This document shows positions 39,139 through 47,626 of a stretch of DNA of 64,000 nucleotides, piece after piece. The number at the start of each line of letters is the position of its first letter. Position 1 is the first letter of the stretch. The stretch comes from Thalassotalea_B piscium_A (GTDB lineage: Bacteria > Pseudomonadota > Gammaproteobacteria > Enterobacterales > Alteromonadaceae), in the NCBI GenBank assembly GCA_049347715.1, contig CP186339.1:4154001-4218000 (forward strand). Reading direction: 5' to 3'. The position numbers were made by a program, and so were the translations under genes. Below the pieces are notes generated by a model. That model was not told where the DNA came from. It did no database searches and saw only the letters and a list, made by a program, of their open reading frames with translations.

Positions 39139-42100
39139 TTGTTAGTTTGGCTTTCTTTAGATACTTGGTTTATTACTTTACTGTCTATCGCATATCTTAT
39201 TTTACTTTTTATTGTCGCGCATTGGGGCCAAAAACAGTCACCTGAAAATTGGTCACGCAAACCTTGGGTATATAGTTTATCTTTAGGGGTGAGTTGTACC
39301 TCTTGGGCGTTTTACGGCACCGTTGGACAAGCGGCGACAACAGGTGCTTGGTTGGCTCCAATTTACATTGGCACAATCTTCTGTTTAGTTTTTGCTTGGC
39401 CAATGCTTTACAAAACATTGTTAATTATCAAGCAACAAAATTTAACTTCAATTGCTGACTTTATTGCCTTTCGATATGATCGCTCTCCTAAAATTGCAGC
39501 TATTGTTGCGATAATCGCTTTGATCGGCACCATTCCTTATATCGCTTTGCAATTGAGAGCTATTAGTGGCAGCTTTGATTTACTTACAGGTACTTATCAA
39601 TCAGGAATTAGTACCGCATTTATTTTAACCTTAGTATTAATCGTTTTTAGCGTATTATTTGGTACCCGACAAATAGCGGCAAATAAACAAAACCAAGGGC
39701 TAGTATTAGCGATCGCCTTTAGCTCTCTCGTTAAGTTATTTGCATTAACCGCTGTTGGTATCTTTGCGACCTTTTTTATATTTGATGGTTTTAGTGACTT
39801 AATTTCCCAACAAGCCACTATTAGCCCAAGTACAACAAATCAATCTGCATATTTAATTACAGCACAAGCAATTTTAGGCGCAATTACCATTTTCATTCTT
39901 CCTCAACAGTTTCATATGATGATGATTGAAAACCATAATGAACAAGAGCTTAAAACCGCTCGTTGGTTATTTCCTTTATATTTATTACTCATTAATATTT
40001 TTATTTTACCCATCGCTATTGCTGGCCAGTTAACCTTTCCTGGTGGCAGTGTTGATGCCGATACCTATGTATTAACCTTACCTTTATTTTATCAACAGGC
40101 TTGGCTCGGTGTATTGGTGTACATAGGTGGTTTAGCCGCCGCAACAAGTATGGTTATAGTCTGTGCTATCGTCTTAAGTACTATGTTTTCTACCGAAGTA
40201 TTAACCCCTTTAGCACTAAAATTTAAATTATTTAATACTAAACAAAGCGCTCAGTTATCAGGGGTGTTACTTAATTTTAGACGTTTTTCTATTGCCATTA
40301 TTCTGTTATTAGGTTTTCTATTTGAACGTTTTCTTGATCAACAAAATCATCTAGCTTCTATTGGATTATTATCTTTTGTATTGTTATCACAATTTGCCCC
40401 GGCAACTGTCGGGGCATTGTACTGGCGAAAAGCAAATACTAAAGGCGCGTTAACCGGTCTTATTGTCGGCAGTCTAGTCTGGGTGTATACCTTACTTTTA
40501 CCCTCTTTATTACCAACAAGTACTTGGATTGAAACCGGCCTTTGGCATATACCTTGGTTAAAACCAACAGCACTTTTTGGTGTTAACTTTTTAGATACTA
40601 CCAGTCACGGGGTTTTTTATAGCTTAATCGCCAATATTCTGTGCTATGTGTGTGTGTCATTATTAACTCATCGCAGTGTAGGTGAAAAACTTCAAGCGGA
40701 ATTATTTGTTAATAAAACTCAGAATCAATTTGAACGACATCTTTCACTTGATGACCTTTCTAGCTTACTACTACGTTTTATCGACAAAAATGCAGTAGAA
40801 GAACTTCACAATTTTGCTAAACAGCACTTTAGTAGCAATCAAGAAAAAAATGAAAAACTCATTGAATATACGCGATTACAGCTTTCTGGGGTGCTAGGTT
40901 CCGCCTCTACTCGCATGGTGATGAAAGCCGTTTCAACATCACAAGATATGCCACTTGAAGATGTTGTAAGTATTGTTGATGAAGCTAGCCAAATGTTCCG
41001 CTTTAATCGAGAGTTATTACAATCCGGTGTAGAAAATATTGAACAAGGGATTAGCATTGTTGATGCAGACATGCGCTTAGTCGCTTGGAACCAACGTTAT
41101 ATTGAATTATTAGACTATCCTGAGGGGTTTGTCACCGCAGGTAAATCCATTGAAGAACTACTTAAATATAACATTGCAAAAGGCATTATTACTGGCGCAG
41201 AAAATGAAGGGTTAATTGAACGTCGTATTAAACATATGCGTTCAGGAAATAGCCATCACTTTCAACGCACTATGCCCAATGGAATTGTGTTAGAAATTAG
41301 AGGGCAATCTATGCCTGGTGGCGGTTTTGTTAGCACATTTTCAGATATTACCGCCCATATTGAAGCAGAAAAAACCTTAAAAAAATCGAATGAAAACTTA
41401 GAAAAACGTGTTGAAGAAAGAACACAGGCCTTAAGACAAGCAAAAGCTGAAGCGGAAGCTGCAAATAGCAGTAAAACCCGATTTTTAGCCGCCGCCAGCC
41501 ATGACTTAATGCAACCTTTTAACGCCTTATCGTTATTTACTTCAATGCTAAAGAAAAAAGTCAAAGATGATGAACTAGTGGCCTTAGCTAACAACATAGA
41601 TGACTCTCTCAACGTTGTTGAAGCACTCCTGTCAGATTTAGTGGAAATATCTCGCTTAGATAACAGCTCTGAAAAAATAGAAAAAAACCATTTTGCTATT
41701 GATGAATTACTACTCCCGCTAAAAAATGAATTTACCCTTCTTGCCGAAGAAGAAGGTATTGAATTTCATTATCAAAAAAGTTCTTGCTGGGTAAATTCAG
41801 ATAAAAGAATGTTACGCCGTATTGTTCAAAACTTTCTCTCAAATGCCGTACATTATTGCCGCGATAAAACTGGTGATAAAACCAATATTCAAAGCAAAAT
41901 TTTACTTGGTGTTCGCCACTGCAACAACAATATTCGCATTGAAGTTTGGGATAATGGACCTGGAATACCAGTAGAGAAACAACAAACAATTTTCCAAGAG
42001 TTTGAACGACTAGAGCAAACTCGAGAAATACCAGGATTAGGGTTAGGTTTAGCTATTGCTGAACGAATGTCGTCATTACTTGGTTTATCTATTTCTTTAA

Positions 42101-42591
42101 CATCATCCGTGGGTAAAGGTACAGGTTTCATGATTGAAATTCCGCGTATCCAAGGTGAAAAAGAATCGGTCAGTCGTAATCTTGAGTTAACGTTAGATAA
42201 ACAAGTGGATAAATTTTCCAATATGCCTGTTATATTAATTGATAACGATGCATTAATGCTAACCGCTTTATCTTCACAACTGACAGAATGGGGTTGCCAA
42301 GTGTTTATGGCGAAAGATGAACGTGCCTTAATGAAACACGTTTTAACAAAAATGCGTACTAAACCACGACTAATCATCGCAGATTATCATTTAGATAATA
42401 ATAAAAATGGTGTCGATTTAGTACAAGAATTACTGAGTAGCCAACAATGGACGATTCCTTGTGTTATCTGCTCAGCTGATCCCTCAGAACAAGTCCGTCA
42501 ACATACCAGCGAAGCGAATTTTCTATTTTTAAGAAAACCAATCAAAGCGCTGGCGTTAAAACGATTAATACGACAAATAATATCATCATAG
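39139..42591 (+). CDS. Sodium:solute symporter-fused hybrid histidine kinase, CrbS/MxtR-like
   Basis: An 1150-residue membrane sensor. Residues about 5-500 form a 13-helix sodium:solute symporter domain. A linker and a PAS-like domain (about 630-750, ENIEQGISIVDADMRLVAWNQRY) follow, then a coiled coil, a HisKA domain with phosphoacceptor H788 in SHDLMQPF, an ATPase domain (NFLSNAVHY, WDNGPGIP, GLGLGLAIAERM) and a receiver domain with D1082 in IADYHLD. This is the CrbS/MxtR architecture that senses acetate-type carbon status and signals to a NarL-type regulator. The start is a TTG with TAAGG 7 bases upstream and no better ATG. Confidence 0.9.
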   Translation: MLVWLSLDTWFITLLSIAYLILLFIVAHWGQKQSPENWSRKPWVYSLSLGVSCTSWAFYGTVGQAATTGAWLAPIYIGTIFCLVFAWPMLYKTLLIIKQQNLTSIADFIAFRYDRSPKIAAIVAIIALIGTIPYIALQLRAISGSFDLLTGTYQSGISTAFILTLVLIVFSVLFGTRQIAANKQNQGLVLAIAFSSLVKLFALTAVGIFATFFIFDGFSDLISQQATISPSTTNQSAYLITAQAILGAITIFILPQQFHMMMIENHNEQELKTARWLFPLYLLLINIFILPIAIAGQLTFPGGSVDADTYVLTLPLFYQQAWLGVLVYIGGLAAATSMVIVCAIVLSTMFSTEVLTPLALKFKLFNTKQSAQLSGVLLNFRRFSIAIILLLGFLFERFLDQQNHLASIGLLSFVLLSQFAPATVGALYWRKANTKGALTGLIVGSLVWVYTLLLPSLLPTSTWIETGLWHIPWLKPTALFGVNFLDTTSHGVFYSLIANILCYVCVSLLTHRSVGEKLQAELFVNKTQNQFERHLSLDDLSSLLLRFIDKNAVEELHNFAKQHFSSNQEKNEKLIEYTRLQLSGVLGSASTRMVMKAVSTSQDMPLEDVVSIVDEASQMFRFNRELLQSGVENIEQGISIVDADMRLVAWNQRYIELLDYPEGFVTAGKSIEELLKYNIAKGIITGAENEGLIERRIKHMRSGNSHHFQRTMPNGIVLEIRGQSMPGGGFVSTFSDITAHIEAEKTLKKSNENLEKRVEERTQALRQAKAEAEAANSSKTRFLAAASHDLMQPFNALSLFTSMLKKKVKDDELVALANNIDDSLNVVEALLSDLVEISRLDNSSEKIEKNHFAIDELLLPLKNEFTLLAEEEGIEFHYQKSSCWVNSDKRMLRRIVQNFLSNAVHYCRDKTGDKTNIQSKILLGVRHCNNNIRIEVWDNGPGIPVEKQQTIFQEFERLEQTREIPGLGLGLAIAERMSSLLGLSISLTSSVGKGTGFMIEIPRIQGEKESVSRNLELTLDKQVDKFSNMPVILIDNDALMLTALSSQLTEWGCQVFMAKDERALMKHVLTKMRTKPRLIIADYHLDNNKNGVDLVQELLSSQQWTIPCVICSADPSEQVRQHTSEANFLFLRKPIKALALKRLIRQIISS

Positions 42592-42903
42592 TACTTAGTG
42601 CTGGTAGCTGAGAACTAGGTGATTTCAACTGTCTATCAGGAAGTTTAACTCTTAAGATACATGACAGGCTAAACGTGATGTTTTACTTTATTTAAACCTT
42701 GCCACGCAGTAGTTTTTTCTTACTTTTAGATTACTTACACCTTATCCAAATACCTTTAATAAACAGCTAAATTATAGTATTCATCTTTCAATACTTGATG
42801 AATACTATTACATCTTTAACCTACCTCAAGTGTAGGTGGTCAAGCCCTCTAAGTTCCTATATTTCAGCATGAATATGGCGTGAAAAAAGGATGTAAAGCG
42901 GGT
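42592..42903. other. Intergenic region with one long palindrome
   Basis: A 312-bp gap between convergent genes. A perfect 12-bp inverted repeat with an 11-base loop lies at 42774-42808 (ATAGTATTCATC / GATGAATACTAT). Without a T run it is not a typical terminator. Nothing else was recognised. Confidence 0.6.
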
Positions 42904-43512
42904 TTAACCGAAACTAGCAGCCTTTTGATAAGCTGACCGAGACTGTACTTTATTCAAATACGCTAACGTGCTTTCTCTTCCTGCCAATAAACCTAATTTA
43001 TCAGCTATTTCTAACGTAATCGTCATCATAATATCAGCAGCTGTAAATTCAGTACCTGCAAAATATGTGCGTTTTGACAAAACAGTATCAATATAAGAAA
43101 AGTCTAACGCCACTTCTTTACTAATATATTTATCCATTGCTTGGTCACCCTTACGCTCTTCCATGGACATCATCAGTGTAGCAATAACAGGTAAAGCTAA
43201 CGAACCTTCAGCAAAGTGTAACCATTCTTGATAGAAATAATAGTCAGCACTTTGTTTTAAAGGTCTCAATCTTTGCTGCGGATCCTGATCAATAATATAT
43301 TCCATTACCGCTCCTGACTCACACAATACAGTATCACCGTCAACAATGATGGGGGCTTTAGCCAAAGGGTGAATTGCTTTCAAACTAGCAGGAGCCAATT
43401 GTGTTTCAGCATCTCGCTGATGTTGAACAAGCTTATATGGAATGTCGAGTTCTTCTAACAACCAAATAACCCTTTTTGAACGTGACGCATTTAAATGATG
43501 AACAGTTATCAT
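42904..43512 (-). CDS. Glutathione S-transferase
   Basis: A 202-residue protein with an N-terminal thioredoxin-like domain (HHLNASRSKRVIWLLEELDIPY, and HPLAKAPIIVDGDTVLCESGAVMEYI with the Glu-Ser glutathione contact) and a C-terminal helical domain with FTAADIMM, the N-capping box. The ATG at 43512 has AAGGA 9 bases upstream; the frame extends to 43536. The substrate is unknown; it appears to be a single gene. Confidence 0.9.
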   Translation of the reverse strand: MITVHHLNASRSKRVIWLLEELDIPYKLVQHQRDAETQLAPASLKAIHPLAKAPIIVDGDTVLCESGAVMEYIIDQDPQQRLRPLKQSADYYFYQEWLHFAEGSLALPVIATLMMSMEERKGDQAMDKYISKEVALDFSYIDTVLSKRTYFAGTEFTAADIMMTITLEIADKLGLLAGRESTLAYLNKVQSRSAYQKAASFG

Positions 43513-43850
43513 TAGTTGATATCCTTTTATTTTCAATGGTTAAAGCTAAGATGAATAGTAAACACTTGTTCAGCTGCCCATGCTACTTCGATGAAAGGTA
43601 ATAGTATTCTGAAAGGAAATAAAAATCACTTTTTCATTACCCACAATTTAATTGGTAACCGAGGGTGAATAAAAAAATTCTAATAACGCTACACGTTATT
43701 CATTGATTATGTAGTCATCTCAACTTAGAAGACACCACAAATAATAAATATCAATTGTGGTGTCAAAATTATTTTTTACATCATAAATAAAAAATTAAGA
43801 GTGATAATACAGACTCATCTCTTTATGGAATTCTACGATATTATCTAAAT
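43513..43850. other. Intergenic region with a 10-bp inverted repeat
   Basis: A 338-bp gap. GACACCACAA / TTGTGGTGTC arms with a 14-base loop lie at 43731-43764. This is downstream of yceI and could be its terminator, although the T run is on the plus-strand side only. The rest should hold the GST promoter. Confidence 0.55.
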
Positions 43851-44450
43851 TTATTTTTTAAATATTAATGTAGCAGTAACAGGTACTGCCGATGCTATAG
43901 AAGGTAGACCCGCTATTTTACGTAACGCTTCAATACCCTCTAACAGTTTAAAATCAACGGCATTAACAATTATAGGCGCTTCTGTAGTAGCGATTATAGT
44001 TTCACTATCACTTTTAGTGATTTGAATATTACTAGTGTAAGTGTGTGTTTCACCATGTAGCGCTACGGCTAAATCCACTTTTTTATACGTTACACTACCT
44101 ACAGGTAAAGCTTCAATTTCGGCGCTGTTAATTGTTGTAGAGATTGTTGCAGAAGGAAATTTATCAGTATGAAATAACATTGATTGCATACGTTCATTAC
44201 GAATAGGGATTAATGTTTCAACACTATTTAAAGCAACTATCACAGTAGCACTATTGTTTTTGTTTATTGTGCCCGTTAACTTTTTAAAATGATGAACTTC
44301 ACCAATGGTATCTTTTTTAATGGATATAAAATGAAGACTCGATTTATCACTATCAAGTGTCCACTGCGCGTTAGCCACTGTTGAAAATAAACAGGCAACT
44401 ACAATTACCCCTAATTTGTAATATACATTTTCAATAAATGAACGATTCAT
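43851..44450 (-). CDS. YceI family periplasmic lipid-binding protein
   Basis: A 199-residue exported protein (signal peptide to about residue 28, ending ANA) with the YceI lipocalin-like beta barrel: WTLDSDKSSLHFISIKK at the start, GEVHHFKKLTGTI, and NERMQSMLFHTDKFPSATIS, with a C-terminal strand ending VPVTATLIFKK. The family binds isoprenoid-type lipids. This was probably the chromosomal neighbour of glmS before the Tn7-like insertion. Confidence 0.9.
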   Translation of the reverse strand: MNRSFIENVYYKLGVIVVACLFSTVANAQWTLDSDKSSLHFISIKKDTIGEVHHFKKLTGTINKNNSATVIVALNSVETLIPIRNERMQSMLFHTDKFPSATISTTINSAEIEALPVGSVTYKKVDLAVALHGETHTYTSNIQITKSDSETIIATTEAPIIVNAVDFKLLEGIEALRKIAGLPSIASAVPVTATLIFKK

Positions 44451-44538
44451 CTTAATACCTTATGATTTAATTAGTTAAAGGAAACATCCCTGACAAATAG
44501 AATAGTAATAAAACATGAAATCTTATAACTTTTCAACT

Positions 44539-44543
44539 ACCAG
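44539..44543. repeat. Left flank of the Tn7-like element, imperfect target duplication
   Basis: ACCAG directly abuts the left terminal TGT and matches 4 of 5 bases of the ATCAG next to the right end, as expected for a 5-bp Tn7-type duplication with one later change. Confidence 0.65.
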
Positions 44544-44566
44544 TGTAAACTTACAATAAAGTATCA
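44544..44566 (+). mobile_element. Left end of the Tn7-like element with a TnsB-type site
   Basis: TGT at 44544-44546, six bases, then ACAATAAAGT at 44553-44562, the same spacing as at the right end. A partial inverted copy (ATACTTATTGT) follows at once. Further left-end sites expected in Tn7 are not clearly visible. Confidence 0.75.
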
Positions 44567-45498
44567 TACTTATTGTTTATTTGAGATAACAGTAACTTTG
44601 ATTATCATCATTAACAACAGTAATTTATACAGTTTACGCTGAAACACAAATCCAACGGTGTATCGCACATATGGTACATTATTCCACTATCAAATCCTTA
44701 TAAATTCAATATATACAACCAATGCCATTGAATTTTTAAACAGAGACATAAGTAAGGCGATTAAGAAGCGTAAATTATTCTTACAAATGATTCAGCTAAG
44801 AAAGTTGCTTATCTTTCAGTGATAATTACTGAAAACATCACAAAGTATGCAAGTGAACTTAAGTAAAATTGACTTACCCTGACACCTATTCATTTTGATT
44901 GAAAATATAAAAGGAAATGTCTAGTCTTAAAGTAAGCGTACGGTAGCGTTAACACGGTAACCGCATCTATTATTTTTTCCTCTCAGATTTGTCAGATTGA
45001 TAAGTTTAAAAAGTTACTCTGTAAGTGTGAAGTTTAGAAACTCCTTTACTTCTGCCTGTTTTCTTAAATGGGTGATCATACATTCAACCTAGTTTCCTAT
45101 CGTTTGCTATAAGAAATAAGCACGCACCAATTGCCATCGGCTTTGTACCTATTGGTGCTATATTTATTAGCTTGTTGGCGAGCGATGTTGAAATTTCTTG
45201 CAACAAAATATACGTGGGAAAAGGATTGTTTGCAGCTGAAAATTTGGGTTTCTCACCATTATGGCTTGCTTGCTCGCCCGCCAAACGGCGGCTTGGTAAA
45301 ACTTTCCCGCTTTATCGATTTACTTGCTTAGTTATAGTTCGTACAAACTAGCAAGAGAAACCTGTCAGCTATTTTTACAACTTATTAACTACGTCTTAGT
45401 AAGCCTTTGATTTTATTCAGCGGCATAAATATTGCAATATCTAATATTATTTATCCAACAAAGACTAATTAAGTCTGCGCAATTGTTAAGGAACCAAC
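44567..45498. other. Gene-poor left arm of the Tn7-like element
   Basis: About 930 bp with no convincing gene. From 45084 to 45331 both strands stay open for 60-66 codons, and a 25-base stretch at 45260-45284 is identical to bases 46935-46959 in the efflux outer-membrane gene. The segment 45121-45156 contains the inverted repeat GCACCAAT / ATTGGTGC. It looks like the debris of other insertions; identity unresolved. Confidence 0.5.
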
Positions 45499-46029
45499 AT
45501 GAAAAGCCAGCTAACAAAAGTTATCATGATAATATTACTTACAGGATGGATGGGAATCGCTCAAGCATCACTAATTTTTGATTTCGAATTTAGTGATGGA
45601 ACGGATACCATATCAGGCGAAATATTAGGCTTAGTAGATAATTTATCTGGACAAACTGCAAGCACTGTCCTACTCACATCAAATACAACGTCCATTGGCG
45701 TTGGTATCGATTTCGCTGATATGGCTTATTCTAATATTTTTGATGTAAATGCGGGGCAAATCACTAGTTATAACTTTACAAGTTCAGTATTCGATAGCAT
45801 CTATAGCTATCACTTAACGCTTCATGACGATTCCACTGATATCTTTTCGAGATTTTATTATATAGACATATCCGGGACTGCGGCCCAAGTTACACTACAA
45901 CGGGATGTAAATCCATTCTCCTTAAGAGTCACCGAAGTAACAGAGCCAAATGCTTTGATGTTAATTATATTGGGCCTTGCAGGCATCAGGATCGCGCGTC
46001 ATTGGACACCGCGGGCCTCTTTTTATTAA
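45499..46029 (+). CDS. PEP-CTERM-like exported protein
   Basis: A 176-residue protein with a signal peptide (to about residue 23, ending AQA), a beta-rich mature region and a C-terminal EPNALMLIILGLAGIRIARHW. That segment has the short motif, hydrophobic helix and basic end of PEP-CTERM sorting signals, although the motif reads TEPN rather than PEP. The last residues run on past the basic cluster to the edge of the tuf remnant, so the natural end may have been altered. AAGGA precedes the ATG. No exosortase gene is in the window. Confidence 0.65.
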   Translation: MKSQLTKVIMIILLTGWMGIAQASLIFDFEFSDGTDTISGEILGLVDNLSGQTASTVLLTSNTTSIGVGIDFADMAYSNIFDVNAGQITSYNFTSSVFDSIYSYHLTLHDDSTDIFSRFYYIDISGTAAQVTLQRDVNPFSLRVTEVTEPNALMLIILGLAGIRIARHWTPRASFY

Positions 46030-46031
46030 GC

Positions 46032-46059
46032 AAAAAAAAGGCGTTCAATGAGCGCCTTT
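46032..46059 (-). terminator. Terminator attached to the tuf 3' remnant
   Basis: AAAGGCG / CGCCTTT hairpin followed on the minus strand by eight T. It lies just after the displaced tuf stop codon and probably came with it. It can also act for the plus-strand PEP-CTERM-like gene. Confidence 0.8.
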
Positions 46060-46078
46060 CTTAATTTCTAATGCGGTC

Positions 46079-46168
46079 TTATGCGAAGATTTTCGCTACA
46101 ACACCAGCACCTACTGTACGACCACCTTCACGGATTGCAAAGCGTAAGCCTTCATCCATCGCGATTGG
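46079..46168 (-). pseudogene. Displaced 3' end of an elongation factor Tu gene
   Basis: Ninety bases encode PIAMDEGLRF, AIREGGRTVG and AGVVAKIFA with a TAA stop, the extreme C terminus of EF-Tu. Nothing upstream continues into EF-Tu; the frame instead runs into an outer-membrane-factor-like tail. A terminator follows, so about 135 bp of a tuf gene end sits inside the Tn7-like element as a recombination footprint. No function is expected. Confidence 0.92.
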
Positions 46169-46221
46169 AGGAGTATAAGGAGAATCAAGAAGCTTTGCCG
46201 ACAGCACTGGTGTAATTAGGG
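46169..46221 (-). pseudogene. Possible tail fragment of a NodT-type outer-membrane factor
   Basis: In the tuf-tail frame the preceding residues read ITPVLSAKLLDS. This aligns with YTNVLDAKLLNS in the C-terminal part of the broken outer-membrane factor at 50771-51191 (8 of 12 identical), and the DNA is similar too. It directly follows the stop of the intact outer-membrane factor gene. The alignment is short. Confidence 0.4.
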
Positions 46222-47622
46222 CTATTTGACATCAATCGTCGATACTGCAATATCACTGCCACCCAGTGCTTGATAGAGTGTAGCTTGGGCACTGAACTGA
46301 TTAAATCGATTAGCCAATAAGGCGACTTCAGCACTGCGCTGAGTTTCTTGAGCATCTAACCAAACTTGAATGCTGATAGCACCATTTCGGTACTGGCTTG
46401 CGTAGATACGTTCAGCAGCTGAAGCGGCATCAAATTGTTCCTGTAATCGTTGTGCTTGATACTGATAATGTTGTCGTGCTGAAATTGCATTATCCACCTC
46501 TTTAAATGCGTTATATAAAGCTTTTCGATAGCTCACCACCGCAGATTCTACTTCAATACTTGCAATCTCTTTATATAGCTCCATCTCATTCCATTGCAAA
46601 AATGGTAAAACTAAATTTGCACCGAGTGTACCAATTGGATTACTCAATAAATCTTTCAGTTCTGTAGAAGAAGTTCCCAAAGCCCCTGATAGAGTTAAGC
46701 TTGGCAAATAACCAGCAAAAGTCGCATCTTTTGACGCATATGCTGATTTTAATTCATAGAGTGCAGATTTAATATCAGGCCGACGGATCAATAAGTCAGA
46801 CGGGACACCCGCAGCTATAGTGGGAATATTACCGTCGGGTAACTTCTCAATTTTAATCGGCATTTTCAATGGTGGTTGGTTATACAAAATGGCTAATGAA
46901 TTCTGCGCTTCAATTAGCGATTGCTGTAATTCACTATGGCTTGCTTGCTCGCCCGCCAAGCGACGCTTAGCTTCAAATACGTCTAATTGAGTAACAGACC
47001 CAGACTGATATTGTCGTTCAGTAAGATCAAGTGTTTGCTGTGCATAGTCGATGCTATTTTGACTGAGTAATAGACTCTGTTTTAAATAGCCAATTTGCCA
47101 ATATAAGATGGCCGTTGTAGCCACTAAACTTTGGGCGGTGCTTTCTCTATCTTCGGCACTGGCTAGGCTAGCCCATTTGGCAGCATCTATATCTGCAGAA
47201 ACGCGCCCCCATAGATCCAACTCATAACTTAATGATAAATTGGACCCATATTCGGTATCGCTAGCGCCACCATCAAACGCTTTTGATTTCGAGCCATTAA
47301 TACTTGCCCCTATCTGTGGATAGCTTTCTGTCTCGCTTAATCCTGCTTGCAAACGTGCTGTACGCAAGGTCAAGGTGGCCAATGCCAAATCGTTATTGGT
47401 TGTTAATACCTGCTCAATTAATTGATTAAGCTCTGGGTTATTAAAACTCTGCCACCAAGGGTCCAATTTAACTTGTTGATTAATACTCACGCTTTGCCAG
47501 CTGGCAGGAATATCCACTTCTGGTGCGACAAATTCCGTCCGTGTAATGCTACTGCAACCAGCTGCCAGTGATATACAAAGCGCCAATAAAGAGAGTTTTA
47601 GTATAAAAGATCGTTTTATCAT
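46222..47622 (-). CDS. NodT/OprM-family outer-membrane efflux lipoprotein
   Basis: A 466-residue lipoprotein with a lipobox ending LAAGC (Cys at about 23), then FVAPEVDIPASWQ and the two TolC-fold repeats. DPWWQSFNNPELNQLIEQ starts the first and APEVD is typical of NodT proteins. It forms the outer-membrane channel for the MacAB-like pump encoded upstream, with only a 4-bp gap from macB. It is intact, unlike the second copy at the head of the operon. Confidence 0.93.
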   Translation of the reverse strand: MIKRSFILKLSLLALCISLAAGCSSITRTEFVAPEVDIPASWQSVSINQQVKLDPWWQSFNNPELNQLIEQVLTTNNDLALATLTLRTARLQAGLSETESYPQIGASINGSKSKAFDGGASDTEYGSNLSLSYELDLWGRVSADIDAAKWASLASAEDRESTAQSLVATTAILYWQIGYLKQSLLLSQNSIDYAQQTLDLTERQYQSGSVTQLDVFEAKRRLAGEQASHSELQQSLIEAQNSLAILYNQPPLKMPIKIEKLPDGNIPTIAAGVPSDLLIRRPDIKSALYELKSAYASKDATFAGYLPSLTLSGALGTSSTELKDLLSNPIGTLGANLVLPFLQWNEMELYKEIASIEVESAVVSYRKALYNAFKEVDNAISARQHYQYQAQRLQEQFDAASAAERIYASQYRNGAISIQVWLDAQETQRSAEVALLANRFNQFSAQATLYQALGGSDIAVSTIDVK

Positions 47623-47626
47623 GGTG

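Noticed and set aside
42832..42848. TGTAGGTGGTCAAG, which resembles the start of Tn7L
   Set aside because: The flank does not match ATCAG, and the inner motif differs from that of the right end.
43172..43179. ATCAG followed by TGT inside the GST gene as a possible left end of the Tn7-like element
   Set aside because: It lies in an intact coding sequence and lacks the ACAATAAAGT motif; 44544 fits motif and spacing exactly.
42904..45331. tRNA or integron attC-like structures in gene-poor stretches
   Set aside because: No cloverleaf with conserved T-loop sequence and no paired core sites could be found by eye.
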